From Rhizophagus irregularis (lineage: Eukaryota > Glomeromycota > Glomeromycetes > Glomerales > Glomeraceae), in contig NC_089437.1 of assembly GCF_026210795.1 (NCBI RefSeq), forward strand, positions 5,146,001 through 5,210,000: a stretch of DNA of 64,000 bases, in the 5' to 3' direction. Position numbers and translations under genes: made by a program. Positions within the stretch are counted from its first letter, which is position 1. Each line of letters starts with the position of its first letter. Under the pieces are notes generated by a model. It was not told the DNA's origin, made no database searches, and worked only from the letters and a program-made list of their open reading frames with translations. Below are positions 1 through 12,965 of this stretch, in pieces.

Positions 1-3000
1 AATCCTTTTTGTGTACCAACACAAATTTTATTTCCAGAAGAATTTATTGATAATATTGGCCATCTCAATTCTCTACTTATCATTTTAGTTAATCTAGTAG
101 AGAATACATGAAATATTATTACTTTGAATGATATAATATAAAAATGATGAGTTCACTCACTTGTTTTCTTCTAGATTGAATTTTAATACATTTAAAGTTC
201 TACCTTCACCAACCAAAATATATTTATCAATTAAAGGGCAAATAGCATGAACAATTCCGTTAAGACTCTTTTCTTTGATCTTATTTAATTCGTATGCAAT
301 TCCGTATTCCTACAAATGATAGTGTAAATTTTAACAATTTTTTTATGGATATATTTTTTTATATTTTTTATTAATTACTCACATGATTTGATTTCTTTAT
401 GTTAAATATCATAAACCTTCCTTGATTAATATCATTGTCAGGAGGACAATGTATTCCTGTCCCAATACAAATAAATCGAAATTCCTGTCTTATTGTAGAA
501 TATTTCCAACCAGTGATAGAATAAACAGCTTCTCGATTATCAGAAAATTCGTTATGTACAGATAAATTATACTCGTGCTTAATTTCTCCGCTTGAAGGAT
601 CAATCAATTTGAGTATAGAAGTAGGAAATGGTAATTGACTACTTGTGCAAGCAACAATAAATAGTTTATTATGACCATCGTAGTATAACCTTCGTGGAGT
701 CTATTAAACAAATAATTTTTTTTAGAAGTTGATCAAGAGTAAATTAAAATAAATTTCATTATGCTAATACTTACATCATAAACATCAATGGTTTTGATGT
801 TATTTTTAATAAAATTATTTAATTGTACAAAATTCAAACAATTCTTACTAATAAACATATAGGATTGCTTAATAGTTTCGTCATAGTTAAATACGGCTGC
901 TTCTTGCACATGTTCATAATGTTCAAAAGCAACACAAGCAAAATTTAATCCAGTATGTTGATTGTGCTCAATTTGCCAAGGTCTATCAGATAATGCTAAT
1001 ACGACAGTAATATTACTTTCAATGTTAGAATATGGTTGTGGCGTAATAAATTTCACTGGAAATGTCCCAATACGTCTTACTATTGGTCTACTAAGCATTG
1101 GCTTATCGTCTAAAAAAGTTAGATTAGTTTTAATAACAACAGAATGTTAATATTATATTACAATTACTATGTAATTAATTAATTAGTATTAATCACCTGA
1201 TGACCAAGACCATTGAAAATACACAATAGTTCCCTCTCTTAAACCTGAAAAGAAATAATATTTAAATTATTTTAATTGATAAAAATAATAAAAAGAACGT
1301 TATTAGTAAAAATTACCAGCCAAGAAATAAGCTTTTTCATTGTTTCCAATAATACAAGCTGATTCTGGTATATTGACTTTAGTAATTGAATAATCTACTA
1401 GTACTTCCTCATGTAAAGTTTGTAATAAATTATTCATATTCAATGATATAAACTTTATACATGGTTTGAATGTTCCAATCATACACATGGGAATTGGAAC
1501 CAATGAACTAATATTATGAAGATAAGTATTAATAAATATTACTTAACAGTCAATCTCTATAAATACACCCCCCTTGGAAACCATGTGTTTAAAGAGGATG
1601 CGCATTTATAGAGAGTTGAGTTTATTGATACTTACCTTGGAGAAATACATTTAATGAAACAAGGCTGACTATCCAATAAACTTTCCGCTATTTTAATTAT
1701 TTCTATTTGTTTTTTTTCATAGTCAATATCAACTCTTAATACTGTTATAATACTTCCATTTATATTTAATAAACTTATAACTATAATATTTTCATATGCA
1801 GATGCAACCTCGATAATGCTATTCTCCGGTGGTATCCAACGAATTGTTTTAAAAACTCCTTCTTCTAATAATGAAATTTTATCGATCCTCGGCTCACTTA
1901 CGATAACAGCATTCCTATGTACTTGTGTGAGCACTCCTTTCACACCTGTTGTATCGCAAATATTTGAAATACATAGTGAACAAACTTCTAAATCAAATCC
2001 ACTATTCTCACTAATATCATCTAATTCACCTCCTCTAATGAACATCAACCTTGTGGAATTAGCAAATGATAATGCTAAAAATGAATCTATTAAATCTTCA
2101 CTCGAATATTTTAATCCCCACAATGACGTAACTCCACCAAATTCTGCATCTGTTCTTGTCATGACATTAACTCCTATTGCTCTTCTTAACTCTCTTATAC
2201 TTCCATATTTACCACGTCCGCTACATGCGAATATAACATCATGTCTTTCTTGATGGAAGTCCAACATTTGAAAGTCCAAAATTGGTGCCCAATTAGGTAT
2301 CACACTTGTGATCTCGGCTTCTTTCATCTGTGATACTTTAACTACTGCCCCATCGCTCATGTCTCCTCCAACTATAATAAATTCTTCTCCGCTTTCTTCT
2401 TCAACACATAAAACACTCATACATTCTCCAATACAGTTTAATCCATTCTCTTTTTGTATTAAAGAAAATATTATATTTTTTTCATCAATAATTTCTATTC
2501 GATACAATGTTCCATCTTCAATCCCCGCGTATACATATTGTTTTGGGTGTGATTCAATTAAACTTGATCTTTTCAATATCGATGCGTCCATTGGATATGC
2601 GTATGATGTCATTAGTGCTTTCCCTTTCACCGGTAACGGTACTTTGTAAAATTCATTATGTCCCGCTATAACATTTTGTGTCTGTATAAAACACATTTCT
2701 GTTTCCTAGAAAAATTTAAAAAACATTAATTAAATGTCTAAAAAAATAAATTATTGGAATTATTCCAACTTACAGTAACATATAATAAACTTTCTGGATA
2801 ATTAGGTAATGGTATAATATGCAACGGCAATGAACTATCTGTAATTAAATTAGAAAAGAAAATCAATACGAAAGATGCGTAATTAAAATAAATAAACAAC
2901 ATCTGATAATACCTTTATCTAATTGTAGTGAATAATAATTAATAACATCTCTTTCAGGTGAATCCGCCGCCCAAAATTGATATATTACTATCATAGGTTG

Positions 3001-4114
3001 TTTTTCTTTCTCGTTATATATGATCATGGCTAGAAGTATACGCATGTCATCCATAGGATATAAAAAAGTCATGTGCCATATCACTCCATCTTGTTGGTAC
3101 TCTTTAGTCTAAAAATAAATTAGCGAATTTAATAAATCAGAATTTAATATTTTATCAAATTATCATTGACTTACATTAATTGGATCGAATGTTAATTTTG
3201 CTCCTCGATATACTGAAAATAATTGAAAGGTATTTTGCCATGCTGCCACCGCAATTAATCTTCCGCTAAATACATTTTTTATTTTAAATTAGGTAAATTA
3301 AATGATCTATACTTAATTTATCATTATACTCACGTAGGATCGATACACAGTTTACTTCTAGATTTTTGATAATCAAGTCCGGGCATAGATAAAACAATCT
3401 AAATTTATTAGATATAATATTTGATTTTAATTTACACAATAGAAATCACTTCAAAGTATTTCAAGTCTCACCTCCTTGATAACTTGAAATCTTCCTGATT
3501 TCCTAGAACTCTCAACATTCGATCCGATAATTTCCGGGATAACTTTTCCTTTTCCTTTATTCCTTCTAACATTTTCCCCTCCTGAATTATCTATATCATT
3601 ATAATACTCAGTATATGCCAAAAAACTTAGCATTCCTGAATCACTTAAACACACTAAAACATCTTGGCCTGGTATGACTCTTTTTACATTTTGATTATCA
3701 AAATAATCCTCATTTTTCAATTGAACACAATCATCAATTGGATCATATATCATTGATTGTGGAAATCGGGAATGTAATACTTTAATATCTTTTATTGTAC
3801 CAAATACTGGTTGTTCGAAAATTGATACTAAAGCACCTTCTGGTGTTATCTCTAATAATTCCAATACTGTTTCCTATAGTATAAAGGAGTTCTTTTGAAT
3901 TTAACCAAAAATTTTGTCTACCTTCACTTCATTTTGCTTCTCAATTACTTACCTTAGCAAACACTACATCCTTTCTTTCTTTGCTCCTTAATGCACAAAT
4001 CACCATTCCAGTAATAACACAACTATTTACTGCTGTCCTTGCATATACTCTAACTTTACAACTATTCTCCAATTCTTTTTCTTTATTTTCCGTAAAATCA
4101 AAATATGCTGCCAT
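1..4114 (-). CDS. DDB1/CPSF-A/SF3B3 superfamily protein (MMS1_N domain), 3' part beyond window
   Basis: The start is ATG at 4112-4114. Exon 1 (4114-3953, 54 codons, phase 0) reads MAAYFDFTENKEK..., and exon 2 begins at 3873 after a TATAG acceptor. Further exons cover about 3873-3472, 3084-2863, 2696-1638, 1508-1303, 1098-733 and 607-371, and the gene runs off at base 1. The largest exon carries the family signature of a beta-propeller protein: PILDF, then ACSGRGKYGSIRELRRAIG (about 2150-2280). Family members (DDB1 in CUL4 ligases, CPSF160, SF3B3) are about 1,100-1,400 residues with three WD-like propellers and a C-terminal CPSF_A domain, which would lie outside the window. The sequence is not close enough to DDB1, RSE1 or CPSF1 as I know them to assign one; it may belong to the extra DDB1/CPSF-A-like branch seen in plants and fungi. 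Exon edges other than the first two are approximate. Confidence 0.85.
1547..1620. mobile_element. Micro-MITE inside an intron of the DDB1/CPSF-A-like gene
   Basis: The left end CAGTCAATCTCTATAAATAC (1547) is roughly matched by an inverted copy at the right end (GCATTTATAGAGAGTTGA, to about 1618). The ends resemble the CAGTCAACTCTCT termini of the larger Tc1/mariner-like elements at 31,408 and 41,594. It fills most of the intron between the exons ending at 1638 and starting at 1508. Confidence 0.5.
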
Positions 4115-4880
4115 ATTTTAAAAACTTAGTTTTTGATTAACAAGAAGTGACAATTAAATATCACCAGCACAATTACTGCGCATATGTTATCAAAATGACG
4201 TCTACAAGAGGTATATCATTTGTGAAAAAACCCATATAGGAAAAGATTTGATATAACGGATCATAAGTAACATCTTTGATATATATAATTTACCCTCGAT
4301 ATACCGGAATTCTTGATATAACGGATTTACGGATGGTCTAAAAATTGTTTTCAGCTTATTTTACATCTTTTTATATATAAAGACGGGAAACATCAGGTTT
4401 TTGCAAAATTAAAAATTTTTTTTTGCATACATCAAATTTAAACGGCGATAATTGCAAAATAGATATCTTAATGTGATAAATAATCATTATCTGTTATATT
4501 AGTAGGATTAAATTAGCTAGACTATATTAACGTATCATAATACATATGACTATGGTGTTCAAAATTCAATGCCTTTAAAAAATTATATAGCGGTGATAAT
4601 ATAAAGTATTAGCAATTTACGTTTAATAATTCCTTATTATTTGTCAATCCTAGAAGAAATGAAATTACCACCATGGAGGTCCAAATAAGTTATGTTTTAT
4701 CCTTTTACAATCACTAGATAATGAGCAAAGCAGGATAACATTTTAAAATAAGTCTCCAGTGTACCTTTATTTGATATATAAGTCACATACGTTAAAGTGG
4801 ATATTAAATTAAATAAATATTATATATTTCCCTGATTCGGAATAACAGATAGAAATTAAATAAATTATGTGTGGACATGA
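4115..4880. other. Intergenic spacer, no gene seen
   Basis: AT-rich spacer upstream of the DDB1/CPSF-A-like gene. Near 4250-4335 the motif GATATAACGGAT recurs together with CGATATACCGGA, which looks like remains of a terminal repeat of a small DNA transposon. No open reading frame is convincing. Confidence 0.5.
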
Positions 4881-5516
4881 TTAATCCAAATGATGTAATA
4901 ATAACAACATATTAGTCGAAACCAATATAATAATATAAAACCATAACATCCCCATCAAATCACTGGAACTTGCAGAATTTATCCCAGGATGATCGGTCGG
5001 CCCTGAGGGATTTACTGTAGCTGTGGCGTCATAACTACTAGCATTTCCTGAGATCGCACTCATAGTTTGACATGTTGATCTAATTGTGTCTATTGCTGGC
5101 GGAACTTCTGTATTTAATAACGTATCCGGCTGTCCCGTTCTTCGAAAACATTCTAAACAAAGCGGCTGAAAATTTCGAACATTAAGATTAATTATTCAAA
5201 CAAAGAAAAGTAATCCCTAAAATCAACTTACGTATACGGATAAAAATGTGTCTGTACAAGCACAACGTATTGCATCAATAAATTGTTGAGGGTTAAATAT
5301 AACTAAAGAAAAATTCTGAAAAATTTCACTAGACTTTGTGCATGAATCGATAGAAGGGTATTCTTTTTCACAAGCTACACATGATGGAATGTTTGGATCA
5401 AAGTAAGGATGATTTTCTGAGCCTACATTCGATGGAATAAGTAGACACAGAATTATGGAAATTAAAATGAAAACGCTATTATTTCCATGAAGAGAAATTG
5501 AAAGTTTTGAGGTCAT
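4881..5516 (-). CDS. Small secreted, Cys-containing, probably GPI-anchored protein
   Basis: Two exons: 5516-5232 (95 codons, donor GTAAGT) and 5165-4881 (acceptor TTCAG); the spliced protein is about 189 residues. The N-terminus has a signal peptide (hydrophobic stretch FILISIILCLLIPSN, residues about 16-30). The mature part has eight cysteines, including CVAC, RCAC and CLEC pairs, suggesting disulfide bridges. A Ser/Thr/Pro/Asn-rich stretch follows, and the C-terminus is hydrophobic (GMLWFYIIILVSTNMLLLL), as in GPI-anchored cell-surface proteins. The family is not recognised. A cell-wall or membrane-anchored surface role is inferred from architecture only. The C-terminal segment could instead be a true transmembrane helix. 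Confidence 0.75.
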
Positions 5517-5814
5517 TATTTATATTTTAAAATCACTATCATTAAATTCGTAAATAACTGTTGCGAATTATAACACTAACAGCGAAACAGTGGAGGTTCA
5601 ATTCAAATGTAACATCCATATTTATAAGAGAAATATCTTTTATTTTTTAAACCCCCTATTTAACACGAACGATGTGTACATGTCGATTATCATTAAATAA
5701 CTTTTAAAAATAGTAGTGATGTCATTCCAAAAAAAGAATGTCATAATTTTTAGAAACAGTATCACGTGCTTGAAACTTTGCCGATCATTTCTGGATTGTA
5801 CTATCAGAAGTTGC

Positions 5815-7749
<1,935 letters not shown>

Positions 7750-8287
7750 CTATTTCTTCGCAAGTAGTATTATTCAATTTCTCAAAAAGTAATATTTTAC
7801 CTGCACTAGAGAACCCGAAAAATACTCCTGATCGGCGAGATTTTAACCTAAAATAAACGATTATGTCATATTCATACACGTGCAACTCAGATGTGGGCTT
7901 TATATAATATCTTTAAAACAGAATAACAGATAATTTGTGTTTTTTTAAAATTTATATCGAAATTATAAAAGAATTCGCATAGATAACGAAAAAATTGGTA
8001 GAAGTATCCATTTGTTTATTTTATTGAAAAGACTAATAAAGATTTTTGCTTTCATCTGACTTCTGATTTTAATGATTAGAATGATTTCGCTATTTATTTA
8101 TTAACAGTTTAATATAACAATTCTTCGATCACGTGACAATTTTGCCGATTATTTTTGGCCGACCCCAAAAATTTATAAATTATTTTTTGTTTAAATTTGG
8201 GCAAAATTATATAATTAAATACATTGACATATTATAATATATAATATAAATATCATTTTAAAATACAAATGCTAATTGTACGTCAAT
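7750..8287. promoter_or_regulatory. Upstream region of the CDK11-type gene, with CACGTG motifs
   Basis: No gene seen. It contains CACGTG at about 7877 (TACACGTGCA) and a palindromic TCACGTGA near 8129, the E-box type site bound by bHLH factors such as Cbf1/Pho4 in other fungi. Function here is an inference. Confidence 0.3.
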
Positions 8288-9415
8288 TTAAATCTGTGAG
8301 TCATTTGAATCTGTAATTTGATTCAAATTGTACTCACCCGTATAAATAAAAAAGGATTTAACCCACTCTTTAAAAAAAATTTGCTTTGTATGATCATTAT
8401 GATCATCATAAAGGCTTAATCCATGTAAAAGTCTTACTATCATCCCTCTTTCATGAAATACCAAATTAACGCGTAAAATAAAAAATTTCACACAAAAAAA
8501 ATCAAACGATATATCATCTTCAAACTTGCACTTCTTAGTGCACTTCTCTCCGTCGGTTTTATCATTTTCCTTAACGTTTTCATCATTATCATTTCTCTCA
8601 TTATTATTATTTCTCTCATTATTGTTATTTATCCCATTTTTATTGTTTCTCCCATTATTTTTCATACGAATAAGAAAGGTTAAAAACAGGTGAATAACAA
8701 AGAGATAGTTAATCAATGAATAATTCTGTAAAACACTTGGTTCTATTAAAAGCAAAAGTAAAAGCATAGAGCGGAATATATTATACATCCCACCAGTAAT
8801 AAGAAGGACACTTATTGTATAAATATAATCATCTGTTCTATTTGTTCTTTTTGATAAAATGAAACTAAAAAAAACATTTAAAAGAATAAGAGCTATCAAA
8901 ATAAGGGAACAAATAGTATTTAAAATAAAACACGCTATTCTCATGCGATTTAAATTTTCATTCCTTTCCCGAACAATCTTTATTATATTTTTCACATCAT
9001 CCAAAGTTTCTTTTTTATCATGCGCCCAAATATCACCCTTTTCTATATCAACCACAGAAGGACCAATATTAATTTTGTCAATTATTTTTGACTTTTCATT
9101 AATTTCAAAAATGCCTTTAATACTCGAAAAAATGATACTCCCACTTAAAATACCAGATAGAGAATTTGCTACAATCTTAAAAGCTGTTGAATCCTTATTC
9201 ACACTTTCATAAGTAATAAAAACAATTCCAATTATAATAACAGTGACCGAAAAAAATATTGCCAATCTCTGATCACGTTTCGCTTTCCTTACAAGATTCA
9301 GATTTTTTTCTGTAACTTCTTTTAAATCTTTCAGTCTCAATACCCGCTCCATTCTTTCTACATCGTTTGTTTTTTGCGGTGTTTCATGGTTTATTATTTG
9401 CGGTGTATCGCTCAT
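8288..9415 (-). CDS. Multi-spanning membrane protein of unknown function
   Basis: Single exon. I prefer the second in-frame ATG (9415-9413, MSDTPQIINHE; about 375 residues) because the 24 codons before it look like 5' leader; the frame opens at 9487. The cytosolic N-terminus is predicted helical (about residues 20-55). Hydrophobic segments follow: AIFFSVTVIIIGIVFI, a weaker NSLSGILSGSIIF, ACFILNTICSLILIALILL, ISVLLITGGMYNIF with LLLLLLIEPS, and YLFVIHLFLTFLI. So there are about five to six membrane spans. A low-complexity Asn/Glu/Lys-rich region follows (8685-8540, repeated NNNNERN), then a soluble tail with FDFFCVKFFILRVNLVF. I do not recognise the family. Asn-rich runs are common in AT-rich genomes. 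Confidence 0.65.
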   Translation of the reverse strand: MSDTPQIINHETPQKTNDVERMERVLRLKDLKEVTEKNLNLVRKAKRDQRLAIFFSVTVIIIGIVFITYESVNKDSTAFKIVANSLSGILSGSIIFSSIKGIFEINEKSKIIDKINIGPSVVDIEKGDIWAHDKKETLDDVKNIIKIVRERNENLNRMRIACFILNTICSLILIALILLNVFFSFILSKRTNRTDDYIYTISVLLITGGMYNIFRSMLLLLLLIEPSVLQNYSLINYLFVIHLFLTFLIRMKNNGRNNKNGINNNNERNNNNERNDNDENVKENDKTDGEKCTKKCKFEDDISFDFFCVKFFILRVNLVFHERGMIVRLLHGLSLYDDHNDHTKQIFFKEWVKSFFIYTGEYNLNQITDSNDSQI

Positions 9416-9487
9416 TTTGTCTGATTGTAAATTAGTTGTTATTATTATTAGAGGAATTTTTTTTTCTTGTGAATTTAAATTTATCAC

Positions 9488-12038
9488 AAAGGTTCTTCAG
9501 ATTGGAATTTTTATATTAGTTATGCCAATTTCGTTGATAGTGAAATGATTTTATAATAATTTATTAATATAGTTAATGCAAAAAACTATTTTATGAAACA
9601 AAGATTTATAATCGATTAAGCAATTAGATCTTTATCTACAATATAAAATACTAAATATGAGCTTTTTTGGTTTGTTTCAATAATTTATTCGATATGTAAT
9701 GCAGAAACATTGGAAATTTCAGAAATTTCGTACATTAATTGAATTATTTTACGATTTTATGACCAATTTCGTAAATTATAAAGAATCTGATTATTGAATC
9801 TCTATATGGGTTATAGAATATAAAAATGAAGCCTTTTATAGTGCTTCGATCCGGATGAAGACCGTCATCCGGGTTACACAAAAAATAGATCCGGATTCTT
9901 ATCCGGGTCAAATAATCCGGATATCGTATATTGATTAAATTTAGTCAAAATTAAGACTAGTTTAAATTTTTATATTACAGGTTTTTTTAGCCACATTTAA
10001 TAATGTACAGATTTTTTTTTAATATGCCAAGAAGAAAAAAAATTTTAAAACTGCAAAAAAGATTTAATGAATAAGGTTGTTTAAATATAGGTTAATTTAA
10101 TGTTATAGATGATAATTATATACCATTAAGTGAATATTTAAAAGACAATTCAGATGAATTTATAAATGAAAGAATTCAAAAACTTAGTAATTTTACTTTA
10201 ATTTGGTCAAAAAATACATATAATAAAATACAAATCTCATCATCGTATATGATATATCTGATTCATCAGTTTATAATGAAATATAATAAATAAATATATT
10301 ACTATATAAATTTTATATTATATAACTTATAAAATCCTAATTTCTGATTGGTTAATATATGTATCACGTGACGCTTACATAATCTGAAAAATTGAGACTT
10401 TTTTTTATTTTATAAATCAATTCCTTTTAATAAATAGAGTTTAATTTTTTTTATAAAATTAAAATCCAATCATAAAATCAAATTTTATTTAAATTTTTTT
10501 AAGTTCCTATTATAGAGGTTCTGCACCGTAGGATTTACAACTGATAAGCAATAATTCTGGCCAGAATTCATACCGCCGGCCGGAATTACAAATTTGGCTA
10601 AGACCGCGAAATTTAATTTTATTTAGCATCTTCTATTCTTTGAACAAGATCTGCAGATATACCGCTTATAAATACTGTAATAATGATATTAAATTGCTTT
10701 GCGCTAATTGTTTTACGAAAGGTGAAGCTACTCTTGCATTGAGAATTAGAGGAAATTTTCTCATGAACTTTGATTTTGCCCTAGAAAAGTTAGTATCAGT
10801 TGGTTGCTCCAAATTTCATTCTGCGGCACACTCTCAGTATATGTTATGAAGATCTTGTTGTGCATGGCAAGGTAGCGCGTAACGTATTTTCACACCAATT
10901 TTATTGGAAAAAAGACAATTTCATTGTTGCAAAAAAAATAATGAAGTTGCAACCATGCTGAAAAGTTCCTCGCGCGGCGAGGACTTCCCTTAATAATATA
11001 TTAAGGAGACGTCTTACTTCATGTCTGATCCAGGCAATTGGCGGTGAAGTTATGAGTCAGTAGATATTCAAGTTATTTCTTGATGGTCAGCCACTCATTA
11101 GACCGTTCAATATCATAAATACACAGTTAAAATTTCGAAGTCCAACATTATTTATTATTAAAAACGAAAAGCCAACTAAGTGATAGTATATAATGAAATG
11201 AGCGAAATTATGATGCTATCAAAGAGAGGTCCTAGCATCAAATTGTTTTTTTGCTCTATTGTAAAATTTTATACTACACTAGATTTCCGAAATAAATTAT
11301 CCCACACAAAATTTCGCCTGTCTATTGTATATCACCACAAAAGAACTTTCTCAAGTTTAAGAAATTTCGAACCTAAGTATAAATTCGTGAGATTAGCAAT
11401 AAAATCCCGGTGAAAACCAGAATTTTTAAAAAATTTCTGGTAAAAATTAGAAATATTTTAATAAAAAAAAAATATATAAAATAAAAAATATTAATCAATA
11501 TATTACAAAGTTTAATTAATTAAATAAATAAATTTTCTACAAGTTTGTGCTGTTTATACAAAAAAACGCCAATACTTATAAAAACAAACTTTCAAGTTTC
11601 AAATGGAATTAAGATTAATAAAAAGTTAAAGTCAGTTCAAACGGTTCAAGTCAGTTCAAATTGGTTCATACTGAGTTGCTTAGAGTCAGTTTAACTGATC
11701 CTGATCAACATTGCCTTTAGATCGAGAATTTTTATCATAATATTTAATTCTAAAACAAATATTATAAATAAAATTACAAACTTATTAATGATGTATTTTC
11801 ATAATTCATTTCTTTCTCATTTCGACAAAATGGGCTAAACGCTTAACCATACAATTGAGGGTCAATTACAAATAGGTTATTGTCTACAAGAGCTGAAACG
11901 CGTACTCAAGTTCGGGTTACACGATTTTATCAGCCAATAATATAAATCCCGATTAAAAATCCGAACGCGCAACTTTAGGAATGGCTCGTCGGCTTTTATA
12001 GATCTAATATCCCTTTTTTAAAAAAATTTGTTAAGCTA
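9488..12038. other. Intergenic, AT-rich, with repeat scraps and one gene relic
   Basis: Around 9850-9925 several ATCCGG/CCGGAT words occur in both orientations. GGCCGGAATT at about 10,575 is a word that recurs near 31,510, 42,735 and 56,025 and marks an interspersed repeat. Nothing between 10,300 and 12,030 reads like a conserved protein; short open frames at 10,640 and 11,180 lack codon or motif support. A small relic at 10,024 is listed separately. Confidence 0.45.
10024..10293 (+). pseudogene. Relic of a small basic-start protein gene
   Basis: ATGCCAAGAAGAAAAAAA opens a basic start (MPRRKKILKLQKRF) that hits a stop. After a plausible 30-nt gap ending in TTATAG, an open frame resumes (DDNYIPLSEYLKDNSDEF, about 58 codons, stop near 10,293). 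The second part looks protein-like but I cannot name a family. Reading it as a broken gene is an inference. Confidence 0.25.
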
Positions 12039-12800
12039 ATGTCTCATTTCAAGAGTAAAATTGATTTTATGATTGAAGAATACCTTGTAGACGCGGGAAA
12101 ATATTATGCACAAAAGAATGAACGACGTGCATCTACTTCAGAACTTGAAGATTACAAAAAGACCTTCTCCAATAAAGTTAATAAGTATGTTAAAGAATTC
12201 GAAGATGAAGTTAGTGAAAAACTTAAAAATAAGGATTGGGATAAAGAATTTAACAAACTCAAAAACAAAGAAGATATATCAAAAGACAAGTGGATTCGTC
12301 AAGCAAGATCACTATATATTGAAAAACTTTACTCTCATATATGGAAATCATTAAAGAAAAGTTTTTTATCAAAATATAACAAAGAACCTCAAGAAAAAGA
12401 TTTAATTGAATTCCCAAAAATTGCTGCTGTTTATTTCTATAGAAAAGTTCTGGGGTCGCTACGTAAGGGATCGGTTATTAAAGAATCAAAACGTGAAAAT
12501 TCAAAAAATGCTGCACCCAATGGTGTCATTACACGTTATGGGTTCCACGGCGAAAAACGTGAAAGTGTTGATTTACTTATTAACCACCATCATGATCGCG
12601 TCAATAAATTGGTAAAGGGTAAAAATGGAGCGTCATCATTTAATCATGATCCTCAGAAGATACGTCCAAAAAGTCTCAATCCTTTCCTTCAGATTATAAA
12701 ACAAGGCAATGATTCACAAAAAACAATAGCTAAAAGGCTTTCGGAAGGTGGAAATGAACGAGAAAATATAAAAGCAAGGAAAATTAATAAAGATTTATGA
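12039..12800 (+). CDS. Lys-rich hypothetical protein, 253 residues
   Basis: Intronless frame from ATG 12039 to TGA 12800. The protein is strongly charged and mostly helical, with a Lys/Glu-rich N-terminal half (VNKYVKEFEDEVSEKLKN) and a middle segment containing conserved-looking aromatic residues (EFPKIAAVYFYRKVLGSL). The C-terminal part is basic and probably disordered. No signal peptide or membrane segment. I do not recognise the family. A nucleic-acid-binding or structural role would be a guess from charge alone. Codon use is as AT-rich as its neighbours. It lies 165 bp from the 3' end of the convergent leucine-pathway gene. Confidence 0.6.
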   Translation: MSHFKSKIDFMIEEYLVDAGKYYAQKNERRASTSELEDYKKTFSNKVNKYVKEFEDEVSEKLKNKDWDKEFNKLKNKEDISKDKWIRQARSLYIEKLYSHIWKSLKKSFLSKYNKEPQEKDLIEFPKIAAVYFYRKVLGSLRKGSVIKESKRENSKNAAPNGVITRYGFHGEKRESVDLLINHHHDRVNKLVKGKNGASSFNHDPQKIRPKSLNPFLQIIKQGNDSQKTIAKRLSEGGNERENIKARKINKDL

Positions 12801-12965
12801 TTTTACACTTTGTATTATTGGTATTAATGGAAACAATAAATTTTTTTATGATGCTAGCTAGCTAGTAATGTATTAGAAGTTGTTCAAAAATTTAAATAAA
12901 TTTTTTTATAATGTATAGTATACAGTATATACATAATTCATTATATAAAAGAGTCACTACATATT

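Noticed and set aside
10640..11413. Two short plus-strand open frames
   Set aside because: No conserved pattern, no splice context, and surrounded by repeat scraps.
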